A stretch of DNA of 64,000 nt from Marimonas lutisalis. Its GTDB lineage: Bacteria; Pseudomonadota; Alphaproteobacteria; Rhodobacterales; Rhodobacteraceae. The translations under genes and the position numbers were made by a program. The stretch is taken from positions 1 through 64,000 of the forward strand of contig NZ_SKCI01000003.1 of assembly GCF_005434965.1 (NCBI RefSeq). The letters are read 5' to 3'. The notes below the pieces were generated by a model. The model was given only the letters and a program-made list of their open reading frames with translations, ran no database searches and was not told where the DNA came from. Positions 7,391 to 16,818 of this stretch are shown one piece after another; the stretch's first letter is position 1, and every line of letters starts with the position of its first letter.

Positions 7391-7888
7391 ATGCCCGCCA
7401 AGACCGCCCCCACCGGCTATTCCCGCCTTCAGATCGCGCTGCATTGGCTCATCTTCGCACTGATCGCGCAGCAATATCTTTTCAAGGACGCGATGTCGGC
7501 CGCATGGGACCGCATCACCGATGGGCTGGAGGCTGGGTTCGACCCGCTCGTGCTGGCCCATGTGGCGGGCGGCGCGCTGGTGATGATCTTCGCGCTGTGG
7601 CGGTTGTCCCTGCGCGCCAGGCGCGGCGTGCCCCCGGCGATCGAGGCCAGCAAGGTGCAAGGCATTCTCGCGAAGCTCACCCATGTCGGGCTTTACGCGC
7701 TGATGATCCTGATGCCACTCAGCGGGTCTGTCGCGTGGTTCGGCGGGGTCGAGGCCGCGGCGCAGGGGCATAACGTGATGAAGATCATCCTGCTGGCGCT
7801 GGTTGCGCTGCATGTGATTGGCGCGCTCTACCACCAGTTCATCCTGCGCGACGGCACGCTGGCGCGGATGCGCCGGGCGCAGGGCTGA
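7391..7888 (+). CDS. cytochrome b561 family protein
   Basis: This 165-residue membrane protein belongs to the bacterial b561/YodB-type di-heme b family. It has about four transmembrane helices and the expected heme-ligating His residues in LQIALHWLIF (residue 18), LAHVAGG, LTHVGLYALM and VALHVIGALYHQ. It would move electrons within the inner membrane. The ATG at 7391 follows GAAAGGATC; the longer open frame upstream crosses the TetR operator and is not coding. The RND adaptor starts 4 nt after its stop, so it is probably co-transcribed with the pump. Confidence 0.85.
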   Translation: MPAKTAPTGYSRLQIALHWLIFALIAQQYLFKDAMSAAWDRITDGLEAGFDPLVLAHVAGGALVMIFALWRLSLRARRGVPPAIEASKVQGILAKLTHVGLYALMILMPLSGSVAWFGGVEAAAQGHNVMKIILLALVALHVIGALYHQFILRDGTLARMRRAQG

Positions 7889-7892
7889 ACCC

Positions 7893-9191
7893 ATGCGCCT
7901 CGCCCCGCTCCTGGCGCTGCCACCCATCGCGCTCGGCATTGCCGCGGCGGTCTGGATGATCGCGTCTGCCCCCGGCCCCGCGCAGGTCGGGGGCGACGCG
8001 CCCGCGCTGCCCGTTCGGGTGATGACGGTCGCGGCGCAGGATATTCGGCCCGCCGCGACCGCTTGGGGCAGCCTGCGCGCGGCGGAGACCTGGGTCGCCG
8101 TGGCCGAGGTGCAGGGCGAGGTGATCTGGCGCCATCCGGACCTTGAGCCCGGTCGCCTGATCCCGGCGGGGGCGGAAGTGCTGAGGACCGACCCCGCCGA
8201 CTACGAGCTGGCGCTGGCGCAATCGCAGGCCGACCTCGCGGTGCTGGAGGCCGAGCGCGTGCAGCTGACGGCAGAGGCGGACAACACACGGCGCATCCTT
8301 TCGCTGGAACAGAACCGGCTGGCCCTGGCCGAGACCGATCTGGAACGCACGCGCACACTCGTCGCGCAAGGCGCCGTTCCGCAATCGCGCGCCGACGAGG
8401 CCGAGCGCGCGACCCTTCTGGCCCGCCGCACGGTGGCGGAACTGGAGAACACGCTCGCCCTGATCCCCTCCCGCGAGGCGCGGATCGCGGCACAGGTCGC
8501 GCGCAGCGAGGCCGCCATCGACCGGGCGCGCCGCTCGCTCGACCGCACGACCCTGACGACGCCGTTCGACCTGCGCGTAACCGAGGTGAATGCTGAGCTG
8601 TTTCAGACCGTCGCCCCCGGTCAGGTGGTGATCCGTGCCGACGGGATCGCGGCGGCCGAGGTCGTGGCGCATCTGCCCATCGACAGCTTTCGACAGCTGC
8701 TGGGAGATGCACCGGAGGGCATCACCCTTGCCGACATGATGCGCGACATGCCCGCCACGCGGATTGCAGTGACGCTTAGCCCTCTGTCGGACCCGAGGCA
8801 GATCTGGAGCGCCCGTGTTGTCGGGATCGAGGGCACGCTGGATGCCCGTGCGCGCACCGTGCCGGTCGTGGTCAGGGTTGACGACCCCTATGAGGGCGCC
8901 GACCCGCCCCGCCGCCTGCCGCTAGTACCCAACATGCAGGTGCAGCTTGCCTTTTCGGGCGCTTCCATCGCCGGCGTCATCGCCATCCCCGAGGCGGCGT
9001 TGCACATGGGCAGGGTGCGGATAGCCGGCCCCGGCGATCTGCTGGAATTGCGCCCCGTCACCGCCGCCTTCGCGCAGGATGGCCGTGTCGTTATCGCCGC
9101 TGGCCTGTCGCCGGGCGACCGCGTGGTGATCGACGATATCGCTCCGGCCATCCCCGGCATGGCCCTGACCCCGGTCGAGGTCCAGCCATGA
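7893..9191 (+). CDS. RND efflux periplasmic adaptor (membrane fusion protein)
   Basis: This 432-residue HlyD/AcrA-type adaptor has an N-terminal signal anchor (residues 4-28, LAPLLALPPIALGIAAAVWM). It is followed by a lipoyl/biotinyl-like domain (WGSLRAAETWVAVAEVQGEV), a long alpha hairpin rich in Glu, Arg and Ala (residues about 115-215) and a beta-barrel region. It links the inner-membrane RND pump to an outer-membrane channel; no TolC-type gene is present here. The start was set at the ATG after the b561 stop. Its stop overlaps the pump start by 4 nt (ATGA). Confidence 0.88.
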   Translation: MRLAPLLALPPIALGIAAAVWMIASAPGPAQVGGDAPALPVRVMTVAAQDIRPAATAWGSLRAAETWVAVAEVQGEVIWRHPDLEPGRLIPAGAEVLRTDPADYELALAQSQADLAVLEAERVQLTAEADNTRRILSLEQNRLALAETDLERTRTLVAQGAVPQSRADEAERATLLARRTVAELENTLALIPSREARIAAQVARSEAAIDRARRSLDRTTLTTPFDLRVTEVNAELFQTVAPGQVVIRADGIAAAEVVAHLPIDSFRQLLGDAPEGITLADMMRDMPATRIAVTLSPLSDPRQIWSARVVGIEGTLDARARTVPVVVRVDDPYEGADPPRRLPLVPNMQVQLAFSGASIAGVIAIPEAALHMGRVRIAGPGDLLELRPVTAAFAQDGRVVIAAGLSPGDRVVIDDIAPAIPGMALTPVEVQP

Positions 9192-12100
9192 TACGCTGGT
9201 TCACCGGCCACCCGACGGCAGCCAATCTGCTGCTCCTTCTGTTCCTTGCCGCCGGTGCCTTTGCCGCACCGGGCCTGCTGCGCGAGACCTTCCCCGATTT
9301 CCGCGCTGTCGAGGCCGAGATCACGGTGCCGTACCGGGGTGCCGCCGCCGAGGATGTGGAGGCCGCGATCTGCGCGCCGCTCTGGGACGGAGTGCAGGGT
9401 GTCGAGGGGCTGGAAACCCTCACCTGCACCGCGCAGAGCGGCCGCGCGCGGGCCGTGGCGACCATGGCGCCGGGCAATGACGCGCTGCGCTTCGTCAATT
9501 CCCTGCGCACCGAGGTTTCGGCCATCGATACCTTCCCCGACCGCGCCGATCCCGCCGTGGTACGCGAGTTGCACCGCTCGGATCCTGTTACATCGATCGC
9601 CATCTCGGGCGATCTGCCGCTGGGCGAGTTGGACCTTTATGCCGACGTCCTGTCGGACCGACTGACCGCCCTGCCCGGCGTCGCCCGCGTGACGCGCGGG
9701 AGGCTCGGCAGCCGGACACTCTCCGTCACCTCCTCGAACGCTTTGCTCGACAGTCACGGCCTGACACCTGCCACGCTGGCCGCTGCCATCGCCGCGCAGA
9801 ACATCGACCTGCCCACCGGCATGCTGGAGGGGCCCGGCGCGGAGCTGACGCTCCGCTTCACCGCAGAACGCGAAACGGTCAGGACGCTTGCCACGATCCC
9901 CGTTCTGGCGTTGCCCAATGGCGCGACCCTGACGCTCGGCGATGTGGCGGCGATCGAGGAACGTTTCGAGCCTCCACAGGATCGCGCCTTTGTCGATGGC
10001 ATCCCCGCCATCGTGCTCGATGTCGCCAAGGCGCTCGATGCCGACGCGCTGCGGGTGCTCGACGGCGTCGCGGCGCTGGTGGCCGAGGAAACCGCCCGCC
10101 TGCCCGACACGATCACGGTGGAGGTGGTGCAGGACGTGACCTCCATCATCCGCGACCGGCTGGTGATGCTGGTTCAGAACGGGGTGATCGGGCTGGTTCT
10201 CGTCATCGCCGTGATGAGCCTGTTCTTCCGTCCCGGCTTCGCGATCTGGGCAGCGATGGGCCTGCCCATGGCCTTTGCGGGCGCCTTCGTCTGGATGGCA
10301 CTGACAGGGCTCAGCCTTAACATGATGACGCTGGTGGCGCTTCTGATGGCGATCGGGATCGTGATGGACGATTCCATCGTGATCGCGGATTCCATCGCGG
10401 TTCATTCGGCCAAGGGGGCCACGGTCGAAACCGTCGCGGCGGGCGTCGCCGCCGTGGCGCCGGGCGTGATCTCGTCCTTCCTGACGACGCTGGCCGTGTT
10501 CCTGCCCCTGGCCTTTCTGGCGGGCGAACTGGGGGCGGTGCTGGAGGTTCTTCCGGTGGTCCTGCTGGCCGCACTCGCCGCTTCGCTGATCGAGGCCTTC
10601 CTGATCCTGCCCCATCACCTGAAAGGCGGGATGAAGGACACCACCGCGTCCCGTTTTCGCATCCGCTTCGAGGCGGGTTTCGATGCCCTGCGCGAACGTG
10701 GCGTGGGCCGCCTGGCAGACACCGCGATCAAGGCGCGCTGGCTTGTTGTCGGGCTGGCCATCGGCGCGCTGATCGTGACCGTCGGCGCCTTGGGCGGCGG
10801 CGTGGTCAAGCGCGAGGCGATGCCCGAGATCGACGGCGACGTGCTGGAGGCGCGGCTGATGCTGCCCGCGGGCACACCGCTTGGGCGCACGACCGAGGCC
10901 GTCGCCCAGGTAGAGGCGGCGCTGGAGCGCGTGAACGCCCGCCTGTCCCCCGATCAGCCCCAGGCACAACCGCTGGTGATCCGCCGCATCACGCGGCTGG
11001 GCCGCAACCTGTCGGCGGGCGAGACCGGCGCCCATGTCGCCACCGTCGCGGTGGACCTTCTGGGTGCCGAGACGCGCACCAGTACGCTAGACGAAATCGT
11101 CACGCTCTGGCGTGACGAAATCGGCCCCCTGCCCGGTGTGAACTCTCTAATCCTGACCGAGCCGGGGATCGGCCCGCAGGGCATCGCGGTGGAATTGCGC
11201 TTGACCCACCCAGACCTCGCCGCCCTTGAGTCCGCAGGCCGCACTTTGTTGGCGGAACTCGAGACCTATGCCGGTGTGCGCAACGCGATCCTCGATTTGC
11301 GCCCGGGCGCGCCCGAATTGCGGCTAAGACTTGCGCCAGGTGCCGAAGCCCTCGGACTGACCGCCACGGACGTCGCCGGCCAGATCCGCGCAGCCTTCCT
11401 TGGCACGCAACTTGCGGAAATCCGGCGCGGCGATCTGGCCTGGGATATCGAGGTGCGGCTGGCCGATGAGGACCGCACCACCCGCGCCGACCTGAGCCTT
11501 TTCGAAGTCGCCTTGCCCGGTGGCGGCACCGTGCCGCTGTCCAGCATAGTCACCATCGACGAAGCGCTCGGCTGGGGCACCATCACGCGGCGCAACGGGT
11601 TGCGCACACTGACCGTCGCGGCCGATGTGGACGGCCGGATCGGCAATGCCGACGCGATCACCGCACGGCTGGCCGAGGGCTTTGTGCCCGATCTGGCGGC
11701 GACCCTTGGCTTCGAGATCGGCGGACAGGCCGCGAATTCCGCGGAAACCGTCGCCTCGATCCTGCGCGGGTTCCTGATCGGGCTGGTGGGCATCTACATC
11801 GTCCTCAGCTTCCAGTTCCGCAGCTATGTCGAGCCACTCATCGTGATGCTCACCATCCCGCTCGCGTTCCTGGGCGTCATCTGGGGCCATGTCCTGATGG
11901 GCTACATCATTTCCATGCCCTCGCTGGTGGGGGCGGCCTCGCTCGCGGGGATCGTGGTGAACAACGCAATCCTGCTGGTCGGTGTCATCAAGATCCGCCG
12001 CACCGAGGGTCTGTCCGCCGCGCGCGCCGCGGGCGAAGCCGTTCGGTCCCGGTTCCGACCGATCTTCGTGTCAGTTTCAACCACCATCATGGGAATGGCG

Positions 12101-12289
12101 CCGCTACTCCTCGAAACCTCGACGCAGGCGCAGACGCTCAAGCCGCTGGTAATCTCGGTCGTCTTCGGGCTGCTCGCCGCCACGGTTCTGATCCTCGTGA
12201 TCCTGCCTGCCTTCTATGCAGTGCTGGAGGATATTCGCGAACCGAAAACAGCTGATCCGGCGATCAGTCGCGGACGGGAGGGCCCCTGA
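9188..12289 (+). CDS. RND family efflux permease
   Basis: This 1033-residue proton-driven pump of the AcrB/MexB-type (HAE) superfamily has the usual 12-helix plan with two large periplasmic loops. The first helix is within MIRWFTGHPTAANLLLLLFLAAGAFA. Helix 4 carries the proton-relay acidic pair in MAIGIVMDDSIVIADSIAVH (about residue 390), and the C-terminal half has the SLVGAASLAGIVVNNAILLV and FRPIFVSVSTTIMGMAPLLL segments. The length is normal and uninterrupted. With the upstream adaptor it forms a two-component inner-membrane export unit. The substrate is not deducible. Confidence 0.92.
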   Translation: MIRWFTGHPTAANLLLLLFLAAGAFAAPGLLRETFPDFRAVEAEITVPYRGAAAEDVEAAICAPLWDGVQGVEGLETLTCTAQSGRARAVATMAPGNDALRFVNSLRTEVSAIDTFPDRADPAVVRELHRSDPVTSIAISGDLPLGELDLYADVLSDRLTALPGVARVTRGRLGSRTLSVTSSNALLDSHGLTPATLAAAIAAQNIDLPTGMLEGPGAELTLRFTAERETVRTLATIPVLALPNGATLTLGDVAAIEERFEPPQDRAFVDGIPAIVLDVAKALDADALRVLDGVAALVAEETARLPDTITVEVVQDVTSIIRDRLVMLVQNGVIGLVLVIAVMSLFFRPGFAIWAAMGLPMAFAGAFVWMALTGLSLNMMTLVALLMAIGIVMDDSIVIADSIAVHSAKGATVETVAAGVAAVAPGVISSFLTTLAVFLPLAFLAGELGAVLEVLPVVLLAALAASLIEAFLILPHHLKGGMKDTTASRFRIRFEAGFDALRERGVGRLADTAIKARWLVVGLAIGALIVTVGALGGGVVKREAMPEIDGDVLEARLMLPAGTPLGRTTEAVAQVEAALERVNARLSPDQPQAQPLVIRRITRLGRNLSAGETGAHVATVAVDLLGAETRTSTLDEIVTLWRDEIGPLPGVNSLILTEPGIGPQGIAVELRLTHPDLAALESAGRTLLAELETYAGVRNAILDLRPGAPELRLRLAPGAEALGLTATDVAGQIRAAFLGTQLAEIRRGDLAWDIEVRLADEDRTTRADLSLFEVALPGGGTVPLSSIVTIDEALGWGTITRRNGLRTLTVAADVDGRIGNADAITARLAEGFVPDLAATLGFEIGGQAANSAETVASILRGFLIGLVGIYIVLSFQFRSYVEPLIVMLTIPLAFLGVIWGHVLMGYIISMPSLVGAASLAGIVVNNAILLVGVIKIRRTEGLSAARAAGEAVRSRFRPIFVSVSTTIMGMAPLLLETSTQAQTLKPLVISVVFGLLAATVLILVILPAFYAVLEDIREPKTADPAISRGREGP

Positions 12290-12347
12290 CCCGGAATCGA
12301 CGGTCGCGAGCGGCCTGCCGCCTTGCGGCGCAGTCCCAGGCGCTGCG

Positions 12348-13244
12348 TCAAACCAGGCGGCAGTCCTGCAGCCTTCCAATGGCCTCTTTCGCCTCTGCGT
12401 CGGCGAGCAGGCAAAGTCCGGTCGAAAGGGCGTCGGCCAAGGCAGCCGTGGGTGCGGTGACCGATACGGTGCGTGCCGTTGCCGGGGCGGGTAGTCCGGT
12501 CCGGGGGTCGAGGATGTGGCCGATGGTTTCAGCCGCGTCGAAGGACGTGCCAAGCGGTGCCGATGTCGCCAGCGCGCGGTCACGGAACCTAAACGCCCTG
12601 CCATCCGGCAGCGACACCGACCAGGGTGCACCAGACGGCATGCCCCCCAAGGCGCGCACCTCTCCCGTGTCGATCAGGATCCGGTCGAGGCCCTGCGCCT
12701 CCAGCATCCGCGCTACACGATCTGCGACATAGCCCTGCGCGATGCCGTTCAGCGTGAGGGCCATGCCCGACCGTGCGAAGGCGATCCGCGACGGGGCGAC
12801 TCTCAGTAGTGACCAGCCGACGCGCGATCGCGCTTCCTCCAGCATCGGGCCCGTCACCGTGCCGCCCGCGGCATATGCCTCGGCATAGGTCGCCCAGAGC
12901 GGCTGAATCGTCGGGTCGAAGGCACCGTTTGTCGCGTCATGCACGGCATCGGCGATGCCAAGGCATTCGACAAGCTCGAACGGCGGCACATCCAGCGACC
13001 CGTCGCGGTTCAGCCGCGACAGGGCCGAGCCCGGCCGATAGAGGCTGAATACATCCTCGAGGCGGTCGATTTCCTGCAAAACGGCAGTCACGATCTTGGC
13101 AGCATCCGGGTGGTCCAGCGTGATCGATGCCCGCGCTCCAAGCGCAGTACCGCTCCAGTACCGCTTCGGTGCCGCCGCGGCGGGGCCCGCCAGCGCGGCG
13201 GCGGCAGAGATCGCGATGAAACGGCGGCGGGAAAGGCTCGGCAT
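12348..13244 (-). CDS. nosX: NosX, ApbE-type FAD:protein FMN transferase
   Basis: This 298-residue exported protein has a Tat signal (SRRRFIAISAAAALAGPAAAA). The ApbE fold follows: GTALGARASI near residue 35, DRLEDVFSLYRPGSALSRLN near 60, NGAFDPTIQPLW near 106, LNGIAQGYVADR near 165 and ILIDTGEVRALGG near 190. ApbE enzymes attach FMN to a Thr in S-G-A-T-x-T motifs. NosR, encoded in the same operon, has such a motif, so NosX is its likely flavinyl transferase. It is the last gene of the nos operon, 9 nt after nosL, and converges on the RND pump gene. Confidence 0.9.
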   Translation of the reverse strand: MPSLSRRRFIAISAAAALAGPAAAAPKRYWSGTALGARASITLDHPDAAKIVTAVLQEIDRLEDVFSLYRPGSALSRLNRDGSLDVPPFELVECLGIADAVHDATNGAFDPTIQPLWATYAEAYAAGGTVTGPMLEEARSRVGWSLLRVAPSRIAFARSGMALTLNGIAQGYVADRVARMLEAQGLDRILIDTGEVRALGGMPSGAPWSVSLPDGRAFRFRDRALATSAPLGTSFDAAETIGHILDPRTGLPAPATARTVSVTAPTAALADALSTGLCLLADAEAKEAIGRLQDCRLV

Positions 13245-13253
13245 GGTGGTCTC

Positions 13254-13802
13254 CTAGTCGATGGCCGCCCCCTCGGGCGGGATGAAATTGCCCTCCTCGT
13301 CGAGCGCAAACTCGACCGGGGCCAACACCTTCTCGTCCGGCACCGAGAGCAGCGACAGGATCTCGCCTCCGTTGCGGACGACAAAATCCTCGGCGGCGGC
13401 GCGATCGGCGAAGGGAACAAGCTCGGGCGCCCCCATGCCGCCCGCGACGGTGGCGCCAACGACGTAAACGGCAGTCTCGGCGGCGATCCAGTTGTCGGTG
13501 CCGGGCGCCTCCCAGCTGGGGGCAGCGCCCATGTCGCTGACATAGATCATGGCGATGGCGTGGCTTTGCTCGGGCATCCGCTGGTAGGCGATCGCGTCGC
13601 GCACCTGGCTGAAGAACAGCGGATCGGGCAGACCCGCCAGATGGACCTGCGCCTTGGGGCCGGGATGTTCCAGCAGGTCCATCTGGCAGTAATGGCCCAC
13701 CGCCTCGGCGGTCATGGTGACGGGCAACGGCCGTTCGGCCACCTCTTCCTTGCAGCCCGACAGCACGAGAGCGACAAGCGCGAGAGCGATGAGGCGGGTC
13801 AT
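13254..13802 (-). CDS. nosL: NosL, copper chaperone lipoprotein for nitrous oxide reductase
   Basis: This 182-residue lipoprotein has a lipobox LVLSGC with the lipidated Cys at 17. It carries the NosL copper-binding region HYCQMDLLEHPGPKAQVHL near residues 37-55 and the conserved FADRAAAEDFVVRNGG segment near 130. NosL delivers Cu(I) to the NosDFY complex for assembly of the CuZ site of NosZ. The ATG at 13802 overlaps the nosY stop by 4 nt; the longer open frame upstream is nosY read in another phase. Confidence 0.92.
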   Translation of the reverse strand: MTRLIALALVALVLSGCKEEVAERPLPVTMTAEAVGHYCQMDLLEHPGPKAQVHLAGLPDPLFFSQVRDAIAYQRMPEQSHAIAMIYVSDMGAAPSWEAPGTDNWIAAETAVYVVGATVAGGMGAPELVPFADRAAAEDFVVRNGGEILSLLSVPDEKVLAPVEFALDEEGNFIPPEGAAID

Positions 13803-14620
13803 GGTCGCACCCTCCGGAAGGCGAGCAGGGCAAGGGCAAAACCGCCCGCCGCCCAGACCAGCAGCGAGGACAGCGCCAAGGCCGGCGGAATGGTCTGCGC
13901 CGCGCCTGCGACGCCCGCCGCCGCGCCCGCCGCCTCGGAGGCGGCGAGGTTGTAAAGCCGAAAGGCATCCGCCGGGTTGGCCAGCAGAAGCCACGGAAAA
14001 ACCCGCGTGGTGAAGGGCCCGCCTCCATCGGCGATCACGGCAGCCAGCAATCCGAGATCGTACAGCACCACGAAGACCAGCCAAAGCCCGATGGCTGCGC
14101 CGGCGGCCGCGCCCGGGCGTCGCGACACCGCCGAGACGGCATATCCCGCCCCGAGGAAAGCTGCGCCCAGCAACAGGGAGGACAGCAGCAGCCGCACAAG
14201 CGCGTGCATGCCTGCCGCCGCCCCGGGATCGAAAGCGAAGGCCGCCAATGCGGCCACGCCGTAGCCGGTCAGAAGGGCGATGCCCAGAACCGCCAGATGC
14301 GCGAGGAATTTGCCCGCAAGGATCTCGCCCCGGCTGACGGGATAGGTCAGGATCAGCGGCAAGGTGCCGCGCTCGATCTCGCCCGCCACCGCGTCGAAGG
14401 AGATCAGCAGCGCGAGAAGCGGAACGAGATACACGGCAAGAGAGGTGAGGCTGGCAACTGTGACCGACAGCTTGTCGGCGCCGATCTGCCCGGTTGGTGC
14501 GCTGCCCGCAGCCGACAGGACAAGCGCAAAGAGCGCCATCATTGCGACCGCGATCGCGACCCAGCGGTTGCGCATCGCGATGCGTATCTCGGATCCGGCC
14601 CCAGCCATCACACGGGTCAT
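13799..14620 (-). CDS. nosY: NosY, ABC-type permease subunit for NosZ maturation
   Basis: This 273-residue ABC-2-type membrane subunit has about six helices. It carries the conserved SFDAVAGEIERGTLPLILTYPVSRGEILAGKFLAH region at residues 75-110, typical of NosY. It forms the inner-membrane part of the NosDFY complex that supports copper-site assembly in NosZ. Both ends overlap neighbours by 4 nt (nosF stop/nosY start and nosY stop/nosL start), which indicates strict co-translation. Confidence 0.92.
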   Translation of the reverse strand: MTRVMAGAGSEIRIAMRNRWVAIAVAMMALFALVLSAAGSAPTGQIGADKLSVTVASLTSLAVYLVPLLALLISFDAVAGEIERGTLPLILTYPVSRGEILAGKFLAHLAVLGIALLTGYGVAALAAFAFDPGAAAGMHALVRLLLSSLLLGAAFLGAGYAVSAVSRRPGAAAGAAIGLWLVFVVLYDLGLLAAVIADGGGPFTTRVFPWLLLANPADAFRLYNLAASEAAGAAAGVAGAAQTIPPALALSSLLVWAAGGFALALLAFRRVRP

Positions 14621-15504
14621 TGATCTGCCCTCCGGCTGAAATGGGTGTACAGGTCTTCGAGGCTCGGCGGGATCACCTCGACGTCCTCGATCATGCCGCC
14701 GAGACGGGCGATCTGTCCGAGGCGGGACAGCTTTTCGCCGTGCGCGCAGGTCAGGTCGACCCGCACGCCGTTGACGCGGGTGCCATCCAGTCGCCGAGCC
14801 ACGTCGCCCACCGTATCGGGCCGGGCGGCCACCTGGATTTGGATCGGCAGACCGGCCTCGCGGCGCAGGTTGGCCAGGGTGTCGTTGGCGACGAGCCGCC
14901 CCTTCGACAGGATGGCGATGCGGTCGGTGCGCGCCTCGACCTCGGTCAGGGCATGCGAGGACAGCAGGATCGCCGTGCCGTCCCGCGCCAGGTCGGCGAG
15001 GATGGCGTAGAATTCGCGCCGCGACACCGGGTCGAGGCCGCTGGTCGGTTCGTCCAGCACCATCAGCCGCGGCCGTCCGATGAGCGCCTGCGCCAGCCCG
15101 ACGCGCTGCCGCATCCCCTTGGAATAGGTGCCGATCCGGCGGTCGGCGGCCTGCTCCAGCCCGACCCGTTCCAGCAGGGCGCCGGCTTTCGAGGCCGGTT
15201 CGCCGCGCAGCCGCAGGTACAGCGCGATCTGCTCGCGCCCGGTCAGGGCCGGGTGAAAGGCCGCGTTTTCCGGCAGATAGGCCGTGGCCTCGCGCGCGGC
15301 GCGGTCGCCGGGCGCGGCGCCCGCCACGCGGATCTCGCCCGAGGTTGCCGGGATCAGGCCAAGGATGGTCTTCATCAGGGTCGACTTGCCCGCCCCGTTG
15401 TGACCCAGCAGCGCAACGCGCTCGCCTTCGGCCACCGCAAGGCTGACATCCCGCAGCGCCTCGACGGCGCCAAAAGTCCTAGTGACCCGAGAGCAGGTCA
15501 GCAT
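14617..15504 (-). CDS. nosF: NosF, ABC transporter ATPase for NosZ maturation
   Basis: This 295-residue ATPase has Walker A LGHNGAGKST at residues 33-42, the ABC signature YSKGMRQRVGLAQAL near 130, Walker B LMVLDEPTSGLDP near 153 and the H-loop SSHALTEVE near 183. It powers the NosDFY complex. The start lies 26 nt inside nosD and its stop overlaps nosY by 4 nt. The C-terminal domain after residue 210 is the NosF-type extension. Confidence 0.93.
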   Translation of the reverse strand: MLTCSRVTRTFGAVEALRDVSLAVAEGERVALLGHNGAGKSTLMKTILGLIPATSGEIRVAGAAPGDRAAREATAYLPENAAFHPALTGREQIALYLRLRGEPASKAGALLERVGLEQAADRRIGTYSKGMRQRVGLAQALIGRPRLMVLDEPTSGLDPVSRREFYAILADLARDGTAILLSSHALTEVEARTDRIAILSKGRLVANDTLANLRREAGLPIQIQVAARPDTVGDVARRLDGTRVNGVRVDLTCAHGEKLSRLGQIARLGGMIEDVEVIPPSLEDLYTHFSRRADQ

Positions 15505-16816
15505 CGCTCATCTCCTCAATGTCTCCGGCGCGGGCCAGCGCATCGGCCTCCAGCGCCGCGATGTCGGCCGGCACCGCGATCTCGGGCGCCGTCATCAGCG
15601 GCGCGCTGTCCAGCACGCCGCCCGGCAGGGTCGCCGGAAAGGCCGACTGGCTCCAGCGCACCAGTTGCACGGCGGGCGAGCCCAGCAGCAGCTTGGCCGA
15701 AGGCTGCGACCACAGGATGTGGTCCATCAGGTCGTTCGGCCGGAAGGCACCGTCCGCGATCCCGTCACCGTCCAGATCGAAGGCCGGGTGGTCCGACCAG
15801 AAATTGCCGCGGCCTTCCGCGCTCCACTCCATGTGTCGGGTTCCTACGTATTTCACCTGGTGGCGGTTGCCGACGAAGGCATTGCCAGTGATCTGGTTGC
15901 GCTCGGACCCGGCGGTGAAGTGAATGCCGATCTCGCATCCCTCGAAGCGGTTGCCCTCGATCCGGTTCTTGTGCGCGTTGTAGATGAAGGTGCACTTTTC
16001 ATGCGTGCCGCCGCGTACCAGGTTGCCGGTAACCTGCGCGTTGTTGGCGTAGTTCAGCATGATCCCATGCGTGCGGTCGCCCAGCGAGAGGTTGTCGCGC
16101 ACCTCGATCCGGTTCGAGAACATCAGCGCAAAGCCAAGCGTGTTACCCAGGGAGATGTTACCGATGACCTGAGAGTTGTTGGTGTACATGTAGTGCACGG
16201 CAAAGCGCAGGTCGCGGAAGGTGTTGCTGCGAAAGGTGTTGTCTTTCGAGGCATTGGCGAAAATTCCGTCCCGGCCCCAGATCACGTCATTGGCCTCAAC
16301 AATCGTTCCAGGCGCGTTCCAGACGTAGATCCCATTGCCCCGGTCATTCACCCGCCGATCGCGGCGGCCTTCGATCCGGTTTCCGCGCACGATACTGTCG
16401 CGCGCGCCATGCACGGTAATGCCGTGCAGGTTGCCAATCAGGCGGTTGTTTTCGACAAGCGCGTTCGTGGCCGTCCGTTCGAGCTTTACTCCTGAATCGA
16501 TTTCTGCGCCGTCATTGCCCGAACCACGGATCGTCAGGTTGCGAACCACCGCGCCGTCGCCGCTTACGGAAACGACGCTGCCCGTTCCGTTGCCTTCGAG
16601 GATGGCGCCGTCGTGGCCTTCAAGGGTCAGCGGAATATCTATGGATACCGGACCCTCGTGCAGGCCCGGCATCAGTAACAGCACGTCGCCGGGGCCAGCC
16701 CCGGCGACGGCGGAGACAAGCGCACCCGGCGCGGGCAGGACCTCCCGCATCTCCGCTGGGACCTGCGACGCCAAGACGATCAGGGCTGCGGCAAGGATGT
16801 ACCGGATGCGCGACAT
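15479..16816 (-). CDS. nosD: NosD, periplasmic copper-site maturation protein
   Basis: This 445-residue exported protein has a Sec signal (MSRIRYILAAALIVLASQVPA). It has repeated right-handed beta-helix (NosD/CASH) rungs rich in N-x-I/V-x-G-N motifs from about residue 90 to 330, such as NNRLIGNLHGITVHG and SNRIEVRDNLSLG. NosD receives copper from NosL and passes it to apo-NosZ. The ATG at 16816 lies 2 nt after the nosZ stop and gives the signal peptide directly, so the in-frame extension upstream is not used. Confidence 0.93.
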   Translation of the reverse strand: MSRIRYILAAALIVLASQVPAEMREVLPAPGALVSAVAGAGPGDVLLLMPGLHEGPVSIDIPLTLEGHDGAILEGNGTGSVVSVSGDGAVVRNLTIRGSGNDGAEIDSGVKLERTATNALVENNRLIGNLHGITVHGARDSIVRGNRIEGRRDRRVNDRGNGIYVWNAPGTIVEANDVIWGRDGIFANASKDNTFRSNTFRDLRFAVHYMYTNNSQVIGNISLGNTLGFALMFSNRIEVRDNLSLGDRTHGIMLNYANNAQVTGNLVRGGTHEKCTFIYNAHKNRIEGNRFEGCEIGIHFTAGSERNQITGNAFVGNRHQVKYVGTRHMEWSAEGRGNFWSDHPAFDLDGDGIADGAFRPNDLMDHILWSQPSAKLLLGSPAVQLVRWSQSAFPATLPGGVLDSAPLMTAPEIAVPADIAALEADALARAGDIEEMSDADLLSGH

Positions 16817-16818
16817 CG

